Of a stretch of 64,000 nt of DNA, positions 26,092-36,394 are shown piece after piece. Below the pieces are notes generated by a model. It was not told the DNA's origin. It searched no databases and worked only from the letters and a program-made list of their open reading frames with translations. Position 1 is the first letter of the stretch. The number at the start of each line of letters is the position of its first letter. Origin of the DNA: CALSMU01 sp965230225 (GTDB lineage: Bacteria > Bacteroidota > Bacteroidia > Flavobacteriales_D > Parvicellaceae); assembly GCA_965230225.1 (NCBI GenBank), contig CBDDKM010000006.1, positions 1-64,000 of the forward strand, written 5' to 3'. The translations under genes were made by a program, and so were the position numbers.

Positions 26092-29000
26092 ATGAATAAA
26101 GTTAAGTACATATTAATTGGGTTGTTCGTTTTTCCAATGATCTCCATTTCTTCTCAGGAATATGATGTGGTTTGGAAAAATCTGGTGGGCATGTCGTTCG
26201 ACCAGCCCAGTAACACCCTAACGAAAACAGCTGCAAATGGTTGGACCAATGCAGGAGCTCTATCCGAGAATAAGCTAAAAAAGAATGCCGATGGATACAT
26301 TAAGTATTCGGTAGAAGATATAACCATTAACAGGTTTATTGGGCTTTCGACCGAAAATTCGAACCCTAGTTTTTACCAGGTGGATTACGGTTTCTTTCAA
26401 TATCAAAACTGGTTGTATATCATCGAACATGGTAGAATCAGAGGGTACTATGGAAGAGTAAATGTTGGTGATGAAATCATCGTAGAAAGAGAAGGTAATC
26501 GAATCAACTATAAGAAAAACGATGTGATATTAAGACATCGAAATACAGACCCGGATTTTGCTCTTTTTGCAGACGTTTCTGTTTACAATCAAAATGGAAC
26601 CATCACAGGTTTAAAAACTTCTTTCCCTGTTAATATCAAGATCCAAATCGCAAAAACTCATGTTTCTTGCGATGATAATATAAAAGGAACCATTGATGCT
26701 ACCATTACTGGTGGTGTGCCTCCTTATTCTGTTCTTTGGGATAATGGTGTAACAACAGAAGATTTGCAAAACCTGGAGCCAGGTGCCTATAAAATAACTG
26801 TTACTGACGCTGTTGGACTAGAGAAAACTAAATCGGTAAGAATCTTTGCTGATATCACCTGGCAAGACGAAGTTAATACTTCCATTTCAGGAGATGTACT
26901 AACCAAAACCGGAACTCAGAATTCGTGGGATGCTGGTGCAAGATCCAGCAATATACTACCAGCCGGACAGGATGGTAGAGTAGAGTATACCATTACAGAA
27001 TCCAATCAATTTAAGGCGATCGGTTTATCGGCCGATGATCCCGATCAAAACATAACAGGTATCGATCATGCCATTGTGCTTTTATCCGGTAGAAGGTTAA
27101 TTGTGCTGGAAAATGGTGTGTTTGCTGGGTTTAGAAGATACAAGGTTGGTGATGCTATAAAGATCATCAGAAAAGGAAATAAAATAAGGTACAAGTTAAA
27201 TAACACTTTAATTCATAAAACCACGGTAGACAATCAGCAAGAGTTATTTGTAGATGTTTCCATCAGAACAGTGGGAGCTTCCATTTCTGGAATTGAAGTA
27301 GACTTTTGTCCTCCAAAGGAGGGACCAATTCTCAATGAATATAAACTAAGTGATCTAACTGCTGGTTTTGGTGGTGTTTTACATGCTTCGAGCAATTTCG
27401 GAGTTTCTTCTTGTACCATCGATGATTTGGATGGGGATGGAATTAACGAAATGGTTTTCGGTGCATCCTTCGATAACTTAAATGGACTAAAGTCTGGAGC
27501 AGTTTACATTGTTTATTTCAACGCTGACCTAACCGTTAAATCATACAACAAAATTACTGAGGGAGTAAACGGATTTAACTTGCCAATTGACCCGGAAGAT
27601 CACTTTGGAGTTGGAGTAGCCAATATTGGAGATTTTGATAGAGATGGTGTTACAGATATAGCTATTTCGGCACACGAATCTAATGATAATGGTTCGTTAT
27701 ACATTACTCTGTTGAATCCTGATGGTACGGTAAAAGATGTGCAGAAAATAAGTGATACAGAGGGTGATTGGATCAATGATCTTCAAACTGGAGATAAGTT
27801 TGCCAATAATGTTACAGCTCTTGGAGATGTTGATGGAGATGGTGTAACTGACCTTGCGGTAGGAGTTCCAAGAGATGATGATGGAGCTGCCAATAGAGGA
27901 TCTGTCTTTATACTTTTCATGAATCCAAATGGAACAGTTAAATCTCATCAAAAGATCAGTAGCGCTGCCGGAGGAATGGAAACTGAACTGTACGGTACAA
28001 CCACCAGTTTTGGTTGGGACCTGGAAACCATAGAAGATTTAGATGGTGATGGAATCAATGAATTGGTAGTTGGAGCCGACCGACTAGATGGTAAAGGTGG
28101 TTATTATACCCTCTTTTTAAATGCCAACGGAACAGTTAGAAGCTTTACCAAAGTGAACTACCTAACAGCAGGACTAACATTAGACGATAACGATTATTTC
28201 GGAACGAGCATTTCCATGATAAATGACCTTAACAATGACGGTATCAGAGATTTATTGGTGGGTGCATTTGCAGATGATGATGGAGGAGCAGATCGTGGAG
28301 CAGTATACTTAATTGAAATGACCGCTTCTGGAGATGCCGGAAATATTACTAAAATAAGTAGCGACGAAGGAGGTCTGAATGGACCAGTTGATGATGGAGA
28401 CCGATTTGGAATGTCGGTATCGTATGCAGGAGATTTATTGGGTACTCAAACACCATTTATTGCTATAGGTGCAACCTTGGACGATGATGGAGGAACTAAT
28501 TTTGGGGCCAATTATTTGTTGGAGTTAGACGGTATAATTCCAGGTAAACTAACCGCAACAGCTACTGTTACCAATGCCATCATCAATCAAAATGGAACAA
28601 TTGACTTAAGCATTCAGGGAGGAACACCTCCATACCAGGTTTACTGGGGAATTGATGGTCACTTAAACATTTATCAATTCAACCAAATTAAAAATACTAA
28701 GGCAGGGTTTTTAACCGAGGCTGGATTACCGCAAGATATATTAAACTCAGTTTCTTACTCAGATTTTCAAAATCATTTCTCTTCTAGTCTTAGAACCGAT
28801 TTAGAGCCTGGATTACACAGAGTATTTGTTTACGATAGCAAGGGAAATAAGACCTTCTTAAGGTTATCCGTTAGTACGGATTTACAAGTGCAAAAGAATA
28901 CCGGATTAGTGGTTAATGGAGATGTAATTTCTAAAGCCGACGGTTCATCTGGATGGGGAACTTACATTGAATCAGCCAATCATATTGGAGCAGCTGAGAA

Positions 29001-30414
29001 TAGTTACCTGGAAGTTCTGGTGGACAACTTAACTTCTAACTATACATTCGGACTTAAAGAAGCTGAAACAGTTTCTGAAAACATTGCCTACGACGATATC
29101 AATTTTGGGTTCCTGGTGGATGCTAATAGAATTTACATTCTGGAAGATGGAGCTTTAACCGATGTAGGTACCATAAAGGCAGGAGATCAACTAGGTATAG
29201 AGAAAAATCAAGAAGAGGTCAACTATACCAAAAATGGTGTTGCACTGAAAAGTTCAACGGGTGCTACTGGGGTTTATCAAACCAAAACAAACATTAACAC
29301 AGTTGGTTCATCACTTAACTTAACTACCAAAGCAGGGGGTACTATACCTAAGGTAAAAGTGCAGATCGACCATGTGGAGTGTGGAAGCCAACAAACAGGA
29401 GAAGTATCCATTACGGCACTTAGTAGTACTCCTTATACCATTCAATTAACTGATGCTTCGGGAGCAGTGGTTGGAACCACAAGTAATGTTACAGGACTGG
29501 CTGCTGGAGTATATACCCTTTCAGTTACCAATTCTGTAGGTACTTATCAAACAGAAGTTTGGGTAGGACATAAAACACTGTGGACAAACCAAAACGATGT
29601 GCAAAGTTTGCCTGTTCCAAATCAAAACTCATTGTTACCAACAACAACAGGATTTGGTACGGCCGTATCCAACAATCAGCTTCCTACAACAGACGAAGGT
29701 TGGCAATGGTATCAGTTAGAAGACCAGAATTTGTATTCTTATTTCGATAATGGAGTAGTTCGTTTCCAGAATGCTACGAATCATTTCGGAGGAATTACTA
29801 CACTGGATTTTGGGGCCAATTTTAAATTGAATTTCCTTGTGGAGTTCAATGGTGCTCCATCGTTTCAGTTCATGGGAATTACCAATTACTTAACCAATTA
29901 CTCCATCGAAAGAGCGGCTAACGGTACGCTTGGGTATTGGGCACAGAATGCAAGTAATACTACTCCTATTGCATACCAGACCGGGAGCATCAACTTAACA
30001 GGAGATTTAACAGTATTGGCTGGTATAAAAGGATTCCCTGGAATATTGTTAAAGGATCATCTGAGTTCCTTCAGCTGTATTTATCCGGATAACGCATTCT
30101 TGCTACAGGAAAAACTAACAGGAGGATATTACCAAATGTATAATTCCACTTTAAGGTTCGATTATCAGGAACGATATGAGGTCGAAACCGGAAAGCAATT
30201 GCAGTATAGAATTTTCGACGAGCAAAGAAATTTAGTGGCAGGTGTAGATGAAACCGGAGCTCCATTAGTGGGCAACTCTCCATCGTATGGAGTGCAATAT
30301 GGTTTCAATGTGTGCGAGTTGGATTTAACCAACCTCGGGTTGGCTAACGGAAACTATTTGTTGGAGGTAACCACTCCTAAAAACGATAAAACCTATTTAA
30401 GATTCAAGCTATAA
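26092..30414 (+). CDS. FG-GAP propeller / SprB-repeat surface protein of the Rhs operon
   Basis: A 1440-residue secreted protein with a signal peptide (about residues 1-23). It contains at least three copies of a 150-residue module with the pattern ...NGDVLTKTG...GW...IGLS...I.VLENG...VGD.I.I.R.GN.I.Y..N, near residues 24-180, 260-410 and 930-1085. One SprB-type repeat lies near 190-255. FG-GAP/integrin-alpha-like blades occupy about 423-816, with calcium loops such as DLDGDGINE, DFDRDGVTD and DVDGDGVTD. The C-terminus (LGLANGNYLLEV...TYLRFKL) resembles a type A T9SS sorting end. It is 18 bp upstream of the SpvB-like gene. A role in display or delivery of the Rhs protein is inferred from context only. 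Confidence 0.82.
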   Translation: MNKVKYILIGLFVFPMISISSQEYDVVWKNLVGMSFDQPSNTLTKTAANGWTNAGALSENKLKKNADGYIKYSVEDITINRFIGLSTENSNPSFYQVDYGFFQYQNWLYIIEHGRIRGYYGRVNVGDEIIVEREGNRINYKKNDVILRHRNTDPDFALFADVSVYNQNGTITGLKTSFPVNIKIQIAKTHVSCDDNIKGTIDATITGGVPPYSVLWDNGVTTEDLQNLEPGAYKITVTDAVGLEKTKSVRIFADITWQDEVNTSISGDVLTKTGTQNSWDAGARSSNILPAGQDGRVEYTITESNQFKAIGLSADDPDQNITGIDHAIVLLSGRRLIVLENGVFAGFRRYKVGDAIKIIRKGNKIRYKLNNTLIHKTTVDNQQELFVDVSIRTVGASISGIEVDFCPPKEGPILNEYKLSDLTAGFGGVLHASSNFGVSSCTIDDLDGDGINEMVFGASFDNLNGLKSGAVYIVYFNADLTVKSYNKITEGVNGFNLPIDPEDHFGVGVANIGDFDRDGVTDIAISAHESNDNGSLYITLLNPDGTVKDVQKISDTEGDWINDLQTGDKFANNVTALGDVDGDGVTDLAVGVPRDDDGAANRGSVFILFMNPNGTVKSHQKISSAAGGMETELYGTTTSFGWDLETIEDLDGDGINELVVGADRLDGKGGYYTLFLNANGTVRSFTKVNYLTAGLTLDDNDYFGTSISMINDLNNDGIRDLLVGAFADDDGGADRGAVYLIEMTASGDAGNITKISSDEGGLNGPVDDGDRFGMSVSYAGDLLGTQTPFIAIGATLDDDGGTNFGANYLLELDGIIPGKLTATATVTNAIINQNGTIDLSIQGGTPPYQVYWGIDGHLNIYQFNQIKNTKAGFLTEAGLPQDILNSVSYSDFQNHFSSSLRTDLEPGLHRVFVYDSKGNKTFLRLSVSTDLQVQKNTGLVVNGDVISKADGSSGWGTYIESANHIGAAENSYLEVLVDNLTSNYTFGLKEAETVSENIAYDDINFGFLVDANRIYILEDGALTDVGTIKAGDQLGIEKNQEEVNYTKNGVALKSSTGATGVYQTKTNINTVGSSLNLTTKAGGTIPKVKVQIDHVECGSQQTGEVSITALSSTPYTIQLTDASGAVVGTTSNVTGLAAGVYTLSVTNSVGTYQTEVWVGHKTLWTNQNDVQSLPVPNQNSLLPTTTGFGTAVSNNQLPTTDEGWQWYQLEDQNLYSYFDNGVVRFQNATNHFGGITTLDFGANFKLNFLVEFNGAPSFQFMGITNYLTNYSIERAANGTLGYWAQNASNTTPIAYQTGSINLTGDLTVLAGIKGFPGILLKDHLSSFSCIYPDNAFLLQEKLTGGYYQMYNSTLRFDYQERYEVETGKQLQYRIFDEQRNLVAGVDETGAPLVGNSPSYGVQYGFNVCELDLTNLGLANGNYLLEVTTPKNDKTYLRFKL

Positions 30415-30432
30415 AGCTGTTCAGATAAAACA

Positions 30433-33400
30433 TTGATTATGATAAGATTTGATATCAATAGAAGAGAGTATAAGCTACTGGCTTACATTACCATCGTATC
30501 GATGGGACTTCAGCTATTTTATCCATTAAATGTTTCCATGGCCCAATCCAATGGTGCCGGTCAGGGAAGCGTAGTAGGAGGAGAACCATCTCAAATGGTG
30601 GATTTGTTCTCGGGTGATTTTAACTATAGCATTCCGATCATGAATGTGGATGGTTTCCCTTTAACCTTAACGTACAATGGTAACGTTCACATGCAGCAGG
30701 ATGCCAGCTGGGTAGGTTTGGGATGGAGTCTAAACCCCGGAGCCATTAATAGAGAAATGAGAGGCTTACCGGATGATTTTGACGGTGATCCGGTGACTAA
30801 AGTGGATAGTAGGAAAAGTGATGTTACCGTTGGAGTCAATGCAGGTGTAGGAAGTACAGCTCGAATCACCCCGTTTTATATTGGATCGGAGCTAAAAGGA
30901 GGGCGGTTCCATAATTCTTATTCCGGGTGGGGAACCAATTTTGACTATCAGGTTTCTGCTGGTGTGGGTAGTTCTATTCCAGAAATCGATTTTGACATAA
31001 ATGGAAACCTTGGAGTTTCAGGAGGAATTAACCTTAACACTAGAAATGGAATAGGTTGGTACAGCTCAGGAAATGTATCGTTGGGTGTAGGTTTTGATAT
31101 TATAGGAGTTCCTGCATTAGGGCTAGGAGGTTCAACATCCATTTCTACTTCTAATTCTTCCAGAGGAACAAAAACGAAGACTTTAGGATTTGGTAGTTCG
31201 TATAGCACGGGAATTATGAACAAAGGTTCTTATGGTACCCGTCAAATTACTATGGGAACCAAGACATACACTCCTTACATAAGTTCGAGTTCTGTAGGAT
31301 CATCTAGTAATTTTAGAAGCTCATTAGGATATAAATTTATTGCCGGACCTTCCATATTAACTCCTTATGGATTGTATGAAGAATATGATAGTGAGCAACA
31401 CAGCCTAAGTGAAATTGATGTATTGCCTGCTTATGGATACATGAATCTTGAGAAAGGCGATGAAAGAACGGGAGCTTTGTTGGATTTTAATAGAGAAAAT
31501 CAATCTCAAATATCACATGAAACAAAAGTATTACCAGTTACCAGTTTAACACACGACATTTTTAGAGTGTCTGGTTCCAGTGGTGGATTTACATTTCGAG
31601 CATATAGGAATGATGTTGGGACGGTGTCAAATAACTTAAATACTGCTAATTCAGATGGTACAAGTACAACCGTAGCAGCGGAAATTGGATTGCCTGCAAC
31701 TGGTATTACCGGGGGAGAAATTAGAGTTGGAACTGGAGGGTCAATAACCAGAGGAATTACCAAAAAATGGGATTCTGAAGCTTCTAATAATTTGAGTTAT
31801 ACAGATGTAAAGTCGAAGGACATAGATAATGAAACTTATTACTTCAAAACTACAGGAGAAATGACTCCTTATAACAAACAGTTTTATGATCAGTATGGGG
31901 GAGATGAAGCGGTTAATGTGAAAATAAGAAAAAGTGGTTCTTCTTACCTGGCAGATGCCATATTGGAGACTCAGAGTGTTGATTTAACATTGCCGGCAGA
32001 GAACTATCAAGAACATAAACAAGTTCGAAACACTTTGTACAGTACATTATCAGCTAGCGAAGCCACAGTGTATGGTTTTGAATCGCAAATACCACATTAC
32101 TCGGAATCCAATTCTTCTGGTACGGTAGCTGAACAATCCTATGCTCGAAATTCAGGTGTGAGAAAAGATCATCACATTTCAGAAATCTCAGTAACTAAAT
32201 CTGGAGGTTCTAAATGTATCTATAACATACCTACTTATTCATTTTATAACGAAAGCAGATCATTTAATGTATCTGAAGATCCTTTAACATCTTCATCTCC
32301 TAGTGTAAATCCTGATGTTCAAAATTTGGTAGATTACCAAAATTCTGCCAACTCAACTGCTAACCAACAGGGGAGAGATCACTTTTATCATAATACCCGA
32401 ATGGAAGGGTATGCTACCTCATTTTTACTAAGAGCAATCCTTTCTGATGATTATAACGATCGTACCGGTGATGGAATGACAGAAGATGATTTGGGGTCGT
32501 ACATGAAATTAAATTACACCAGAGTTTATGATGATTTAAACCCTTTTAAGTGGAGAACCCCCAACGATCTTAATAAGGCCAATTATATGGAAAATATCAA
32601 GTCTTATGATGATGATAATATAGGGCATATTGAATATGGCGAAAAGGAGCTATGGTACGTTCAATCTATTGAAGGGAAAAATTACATTGCCGAGTTTTAC
32701 TTAAGCGATCGTGAGGACATGTTCTCTGTAAATGGAATTAATGGAGGTTTGGATCAGAGTAAGCCAGGGAAAAAATTAGAGAAAATAGTTCTTTTTAATA
32801 AGCACGACAGAGAATTAAACGGAGCTAATGCAGAAGCCATCCAAACAGTGGAGTTTGAGTATGATTACTCCTTGTGTCCTGGCTACAATGGAAACCCAAA
32901 TGGAGGAGGTAAATTGACTTTGAAATCCATTACAACAACTTACTCTGATTCTAAAAAAGGAAAGTTGAGTCCTTACCAATTTGTTTATGGAGGAGAGAAT
33001 TATGCTTACAACCCTTATGAAGTAGACCGATGGGGAGCTTATAAAGCGGATGGTTCTGTGAGTGGAGTGAAAAATGAGGATTACCCTTATGCCAACCAGA
33101 ATAAAACACAAAGAGATAAAGATGTGGCACCATGGTCTTTAACAGATATTATACTTCCTACTAATGGAGGAATGCACATCGAATATGAATCGGATGATTA
33201 CGGTTATACCGAAAACAAAGATGCCATGGAAATGTTTCCAATTTTTGCTCTGGGAGAAGAGGCAGAAATAGCTAATTATCCTAGTAATACCAATGATGAA
33301 TTTAGGGTAGGAAACACGGTTAGTAAAAGGAAAAAACCACACGATATTATCTATTTGAACATTCCTTTTTCACCTTCCGGACCTGCAACTGCAAAGCAAG

Positions 33401-36393
33401 AGCTTTACGATCAGTTTTTAAAACCAATCATGGAAGAACATGGAGGTAAAGTGTTCTATAAGTGTAAAGTTGAAATGTCTAATAATGAAGGCAATTACGA
33501 ATATGTGTCCGGTTTTATGGACATAGAAGATTATGGCGTTACAGATGTTACATCAGGTATGGTTCCTTACATCAAGGTGAAAACACAAATTGTTGATGAG
33601 GAGAATGGAACTTATCAGGTTAATCCAATCATGAAAAATTCCTGGCAGTTCCTCAGACGAAATGCCAGTAGAATAATCTTTCCGGATAATGGAATTTCAA
33701 ATGTAGATTGGAACACAGTGATCAGTGGCTTGAACAAGGCTCTTAATCGATTAAAGTATTGTAAGCGTATGGATACTTCCGAATCTTTTATACGATTATG
33801 CTCACCGGATCATAATAAATTAGGTGGAGGGCATCGCGTAGCATCCATTACTTATACAGATAACTGGAATGCCATGGTAAACAACGAATCAAGCTTTACC
33901 TATGGTCAAACATTTACCTACGAAAATGAAGATGGGACTAGCTCTGGAGTGGCCAGTTTCGAGCCAACAATTGGAAATGAAATAAACCCGTTTACTCAGC
34001 CAGAGGAGTATACCATTGTTAATCAAAACTATCCGGATGATCACCTGTATCATGAAGCTCCTTTTGGTGAAAGCTTTTTTGCGGCACCTGGAATTGGTTA
34101 CAGTAGAGTGGTAGTAGAGAATATTGAGCACCCTGGGGTTACTCAAAATACCACAGGTAATACAGTACATGAGTTTTACACAGCTTTTGAACATCCAACT
34201 ATTACTTCCAGAACAGAAGTGAATAATGGAGGTCCAATTGCCGTAGTGTTGGGAGATACACAATATGATAAAATTGCTTTCAGTCAAGGATTTTCCATCA
34301 TTAAAAATGACATGCATGGAAAGCCAAAATTTGTGACCAATTATAGCGAGGGAGGAGCAGAAATTTCCAGGCAGGAATATCATTACAAGGATGTAGACGA
34401 TGTTTGTTCCTTGATCAATTCTAAGAACGAAACTGTTCAAGATCAAATTATAGGGAAAGACATAGATATCGTTTGTGACGTAATGGAGACTTCCATGTTA
34501 AGGTATAGTTATAACAACCTTATTGTAGCGGGTGCTTGGACACTAGATCCTCAAGAAATGCCATTCCCGTATATTAGAGAGGTTAATTCGGTTAGTACTA
34601 TTGAAGAAGGGTACAACTTAATTACCCTAACCAAAGTTATCCAAAACTATGCGGTGTTGGACCATGTTAAAACTTCTCATTTAGGAGCCAAAGCAACGCA
34701 GCGAAATCTAGCGTTTGATGATCAAACCGGGCAAGTATTGGTAATGAATACCGATAACGAATGGGAAAACGATAACTCTTTGGAGAGTAGAGTATACAGT
34801 GCTTCTGTTCCTGCTTATTGGCATTATTCGGGGATGGCTCACGCCAGTAATACCTTTGGCAACCATGTAAGTGGTGTAGATTTTACTAATGGATATGCTG
34901 ACATCTCTGGCTCCATAACTGATTCCGAAAAATATTTCGAAGTAGGAGATGTACTTAAGGTAAATAACGGAGATCGAGGTTTACTTTGGGTATTAGAAAT
35001 TGATGAAGCCACCGACCAGTTGTTGTGCATTAAACAAGATGGGACCCTGGCAGACGATATCAACAATGCCAACATCGAAGTGATTCGATCTGGTCATAAA
35101 AACCAGCAATCGGCTAGTGTGTCAACATTATCCAGTCTGGAAAATCCTATTGTCAATAATGTCATTAATCCGCCTACGGTACTGGCAGCCCAAGCTATGG
35201 AGTTCGATCAGAACAGAACCATGTCTGCCAGCAGACCGGCAGGTTGTGCTAGTACGGTAAATAGTTGTAATCCAGCCATTGGTGATTACATCAACCCTTT
35301 TCTAAAAGGAATAATGAACAACTGGAGACCAAACAAAAGCTATGCTTATCAGGTAGATCGTGCTCAAACCAATACGGCAACAGCAGTTAACCTAATGTCT
35401 GATGGAGATTATGGAGCTTTTGTTTCCTTCTTTAAAAATACCGGAACTCAATATGATCCAATAACCCATGCGGACCATCCTGATTATAACAGTGGAGATA
35501 CCGAAAAGTGGTTGTTAACCAATGAAGTAACAGCTTACAATGAAAATGGTAATGTGGTGGAAACCAGAGATGTGTTGAATCGATATTCCGGTGCTTTGTA
35601 CGGATACAATAACAATACAGAAACCGTTCCGATGGCACAGGGTAATAATGCCAGACATCAGGATCTTGCCTTTGATGGATTTGAGGATTATGATTACCTA
35701 ACAGGATCCTGTGCAGAGGAAGGACATTTTGATTTTGAAGTAACCGGAAGAATTGTCGAAGACGAAGCACATACCGGTAGAAGAGCATTGAAATTATTAA
35801 GTGGAGAAGAAGTTTCCACCAGTAGATATACCAAACCTTCTTCGTTCTCTTGTGTAGATCCTATTTCTCCTCAAGGTTTTGAATTGCAACGATGCAATGT
35901 AGAGGAATTGTTCTCTCCAACACCAGGCGATTACATCGTTGGAGCCTGGGTAAAAGAAGAAGGACAAGAGGAGGCGCTAAAATATGGAAACCCTTCCATA
36001 GAAGTGATTGTAACCAGCGCAGGAGGTTCGGTAGTAGAACAGAAATCATTTCAGGTGGTAGAATCAGATAAAATTGATGGATGGCAAAGAATCGAAGGAG
36101 AATTTGAAATACCATCAACTGCTTATTGCATTGAAGTAAAACTGAAGCACCGAGGAGGTAGTTCAGGTGATGTTTATTTCGATGACCTCAGAATTCATCC
36201 GTTCAATTCCACCATGATGACATCAGTGTTTGATCCATTGTCGTTGAGAAAGTGGGCAGATTTGGACGATTACAATTTCGCCACCTTCTACGAGTACAAC
36301 GAGCAGGGCCTTCTGGTCCGGGTGAAACGGGAAACCGAAGAAGGAATTAAAACCATTCAAGAAAGTAGAACCGCATTAGTAAAACAACCTTAA
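30433..36393 (+). CDS. SpvB/TcB-like large secreted protein of the Rhs operon
   Basis: A 1986-residue protein. An N-terminal hydrophobic segment (about residues 15-36) acts as signal or anchor and is followed by GGEPSQMVDLFSGDFNYSIP and DASWVGLGWSLNPGAINREMRGLPDDF. This opening is typical of Bacteroidetes proteins that carry the N-terminal part of Rhs/Tc-toxin shells. The body is long, beta-rich and without a clear toxin domain. The end (YEYNEQGLLVRVKRETEEGIKTIQESR) is a YD-like close. The stop is one base before the ATG of the next gene, so the two are translated together and probably form one complex, as TcB and TcC parts do. Structural equivalence is inference. Confidence 0.82.
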   Translation: MIMIRFDINRREYKLLAYITIVSMGLQLFYPLNVSMAQSNGAGQGSVVGGEPSQMVDLFSGDFNYSIPIMNVDGFPLTLTYNGNVHMQQDASWVGLGWSLNPGAINREMRGLPDDFDGDPVTKVDSRKSDVTVGVNAGVGSTARITPFYIGSELKGGRFHNSYSGWGTNFDYQVSAGVGSSIPEIDFDINGNLGVSGGINLNTRNGIGWYSSGNVSLGVGFDIIGVPALGLGGSTSISTSNSSRGTKTKTLGFGSSYSTGIMNKGSYGTRQITMGTKTYTPYISSSSVGSSSNFRSSLGYKFIAGPSILTPYGLYEEYDSEQHSLSEIDVLPAYGYMNLEKGDERTGALLDFNRENQSQISHETKVLPVTSLTHDIFRVSGSSGGFTFRAYRNDVGTVSNNLNTANSDGTSTTVAAEIGLPATGITGGEIRVGTGGSITRGITKKWDSEASNNLSYTDVKSKDIDNETYYFKTTGEMTPYNKQFYDQYGGDEAVNVKIRKSGSSYLADAILETQSVDLTLPAENYQEHKQVRNTLYSTLSASEATVYGFESQIPHYSESNSSGTVAEQSYARNSGVRKDHHISEISVTKSGGSKCIYNIPTYSFYNESRSFNVSEDPLTSSSPSVNPDVQNLVDYQNSANSTANQQGRDHFYHNTRMEGYATSFLLRAILSDDYNDRTGDGMTEDDLGSYMKLNYTRVYDDLNPFKWRTPNDLNKANYMENIKSYDDDNIGHIEYGEKELWYVQSIEGKNYIAEFYLSDREDMFSVNGINGGLDQSKPGKKLEKIVLFNKHDRELNGANAEAIQTVEFEYDYSLCPGYNGNPNGGGKLTLKSITTTYSDSKKGKLSPYQFVYGGENYAYNPYEVDRWGAYKADGSVSGVKNEDYPYANQNKTQRDKDVAPWSLTDIILPTNGGMHIEYESDDYGYTENKDAMEMFPIFALGEEAEIANYPSNTNDEFRVGNTVSKRKKPHDIIYLNIPFSPSGPATAKQELYDQFLKPIMEEHGGKVFYKCKVEMSNNEGNYEYVSGFMDIEDYGVTDVTSGMVPYIKVKTQIVDEENGTYQVNPIMKNSWQFLRRNASRIIFPDNGISNVDWNTVISGLNKALNRLKYCKRMDTSESFIRLCSPDHNKLGGGHRVASITYTDNWNAMVNNESSFTYGQTFTYENEDGTSSGVASFEPTIGNEINPFTQPEEYTIVNQNYPDDHLYHEAPFGESFFAAPGIGYSRVVVENIEHPGVTQNTTGNTVHEFYTAFEHPTITSRTEVNNGGPIAVVLGDTQYDKIAFSQGFSIIKNDMHGKPKFVTNYSEGGAEISRQEYHYKDVDDVCSLINSKNETVQDQIIGKDIDIVCDVMETSMLRYSYNNLIVAGAWTLDPQEMPFPYIREVNSVSTIEEGYNLITLTKVIQNYAVLDHVKTSHLGAKATQRNLAFDDQTGQVLVMNTDNEWENDNSLESRVYSASVPAYWHYSGMAHASNTFGNHVSGVDFTNGYADISGSITDSEKYFEVGDVLKVNNGDRGLLWVLEIDEATDQLLCIKQDGTLADDINNANIEVIRSGHKNQQSASVSTLSSLENPIVNNVINPPTVLAAQAMEFDQNRTMSASRPAGCASTVNSCNPAIGDYINPFLKGIMNNWRPNKSYAYQVDRAQTNTATAVNLMSDGDYGAFVSFFKNTGTQYDPITHADHPDYNSGDTEKWLLTNEVTAYNENGNVVETRDVLNRYSGALYGYNNNTETVPMAQGNNARHQDLAFDGFEDYDYLTGSCAEEGHFDFEVTGRIVEDEAHTGRRALKLLSGEEVSTSRYTKPSSFSCVDPISPQGFELQRCNVEELFSPTPGDYIVGAWVKEEGQEEALKYGNPSIEVIVTSAGGSVVEQKSFQVVESDKIDGWQRIEGEFEIPSTAYCIEVKLKHRGGSSGDVYFDDLRIHPFNSTMMTSVFDPLSLRKWADLDDYNFATFYEYNEQGLLVRVKRETEEGIKTIQESRTALVKQP

Positions 36394-36394
36394 G

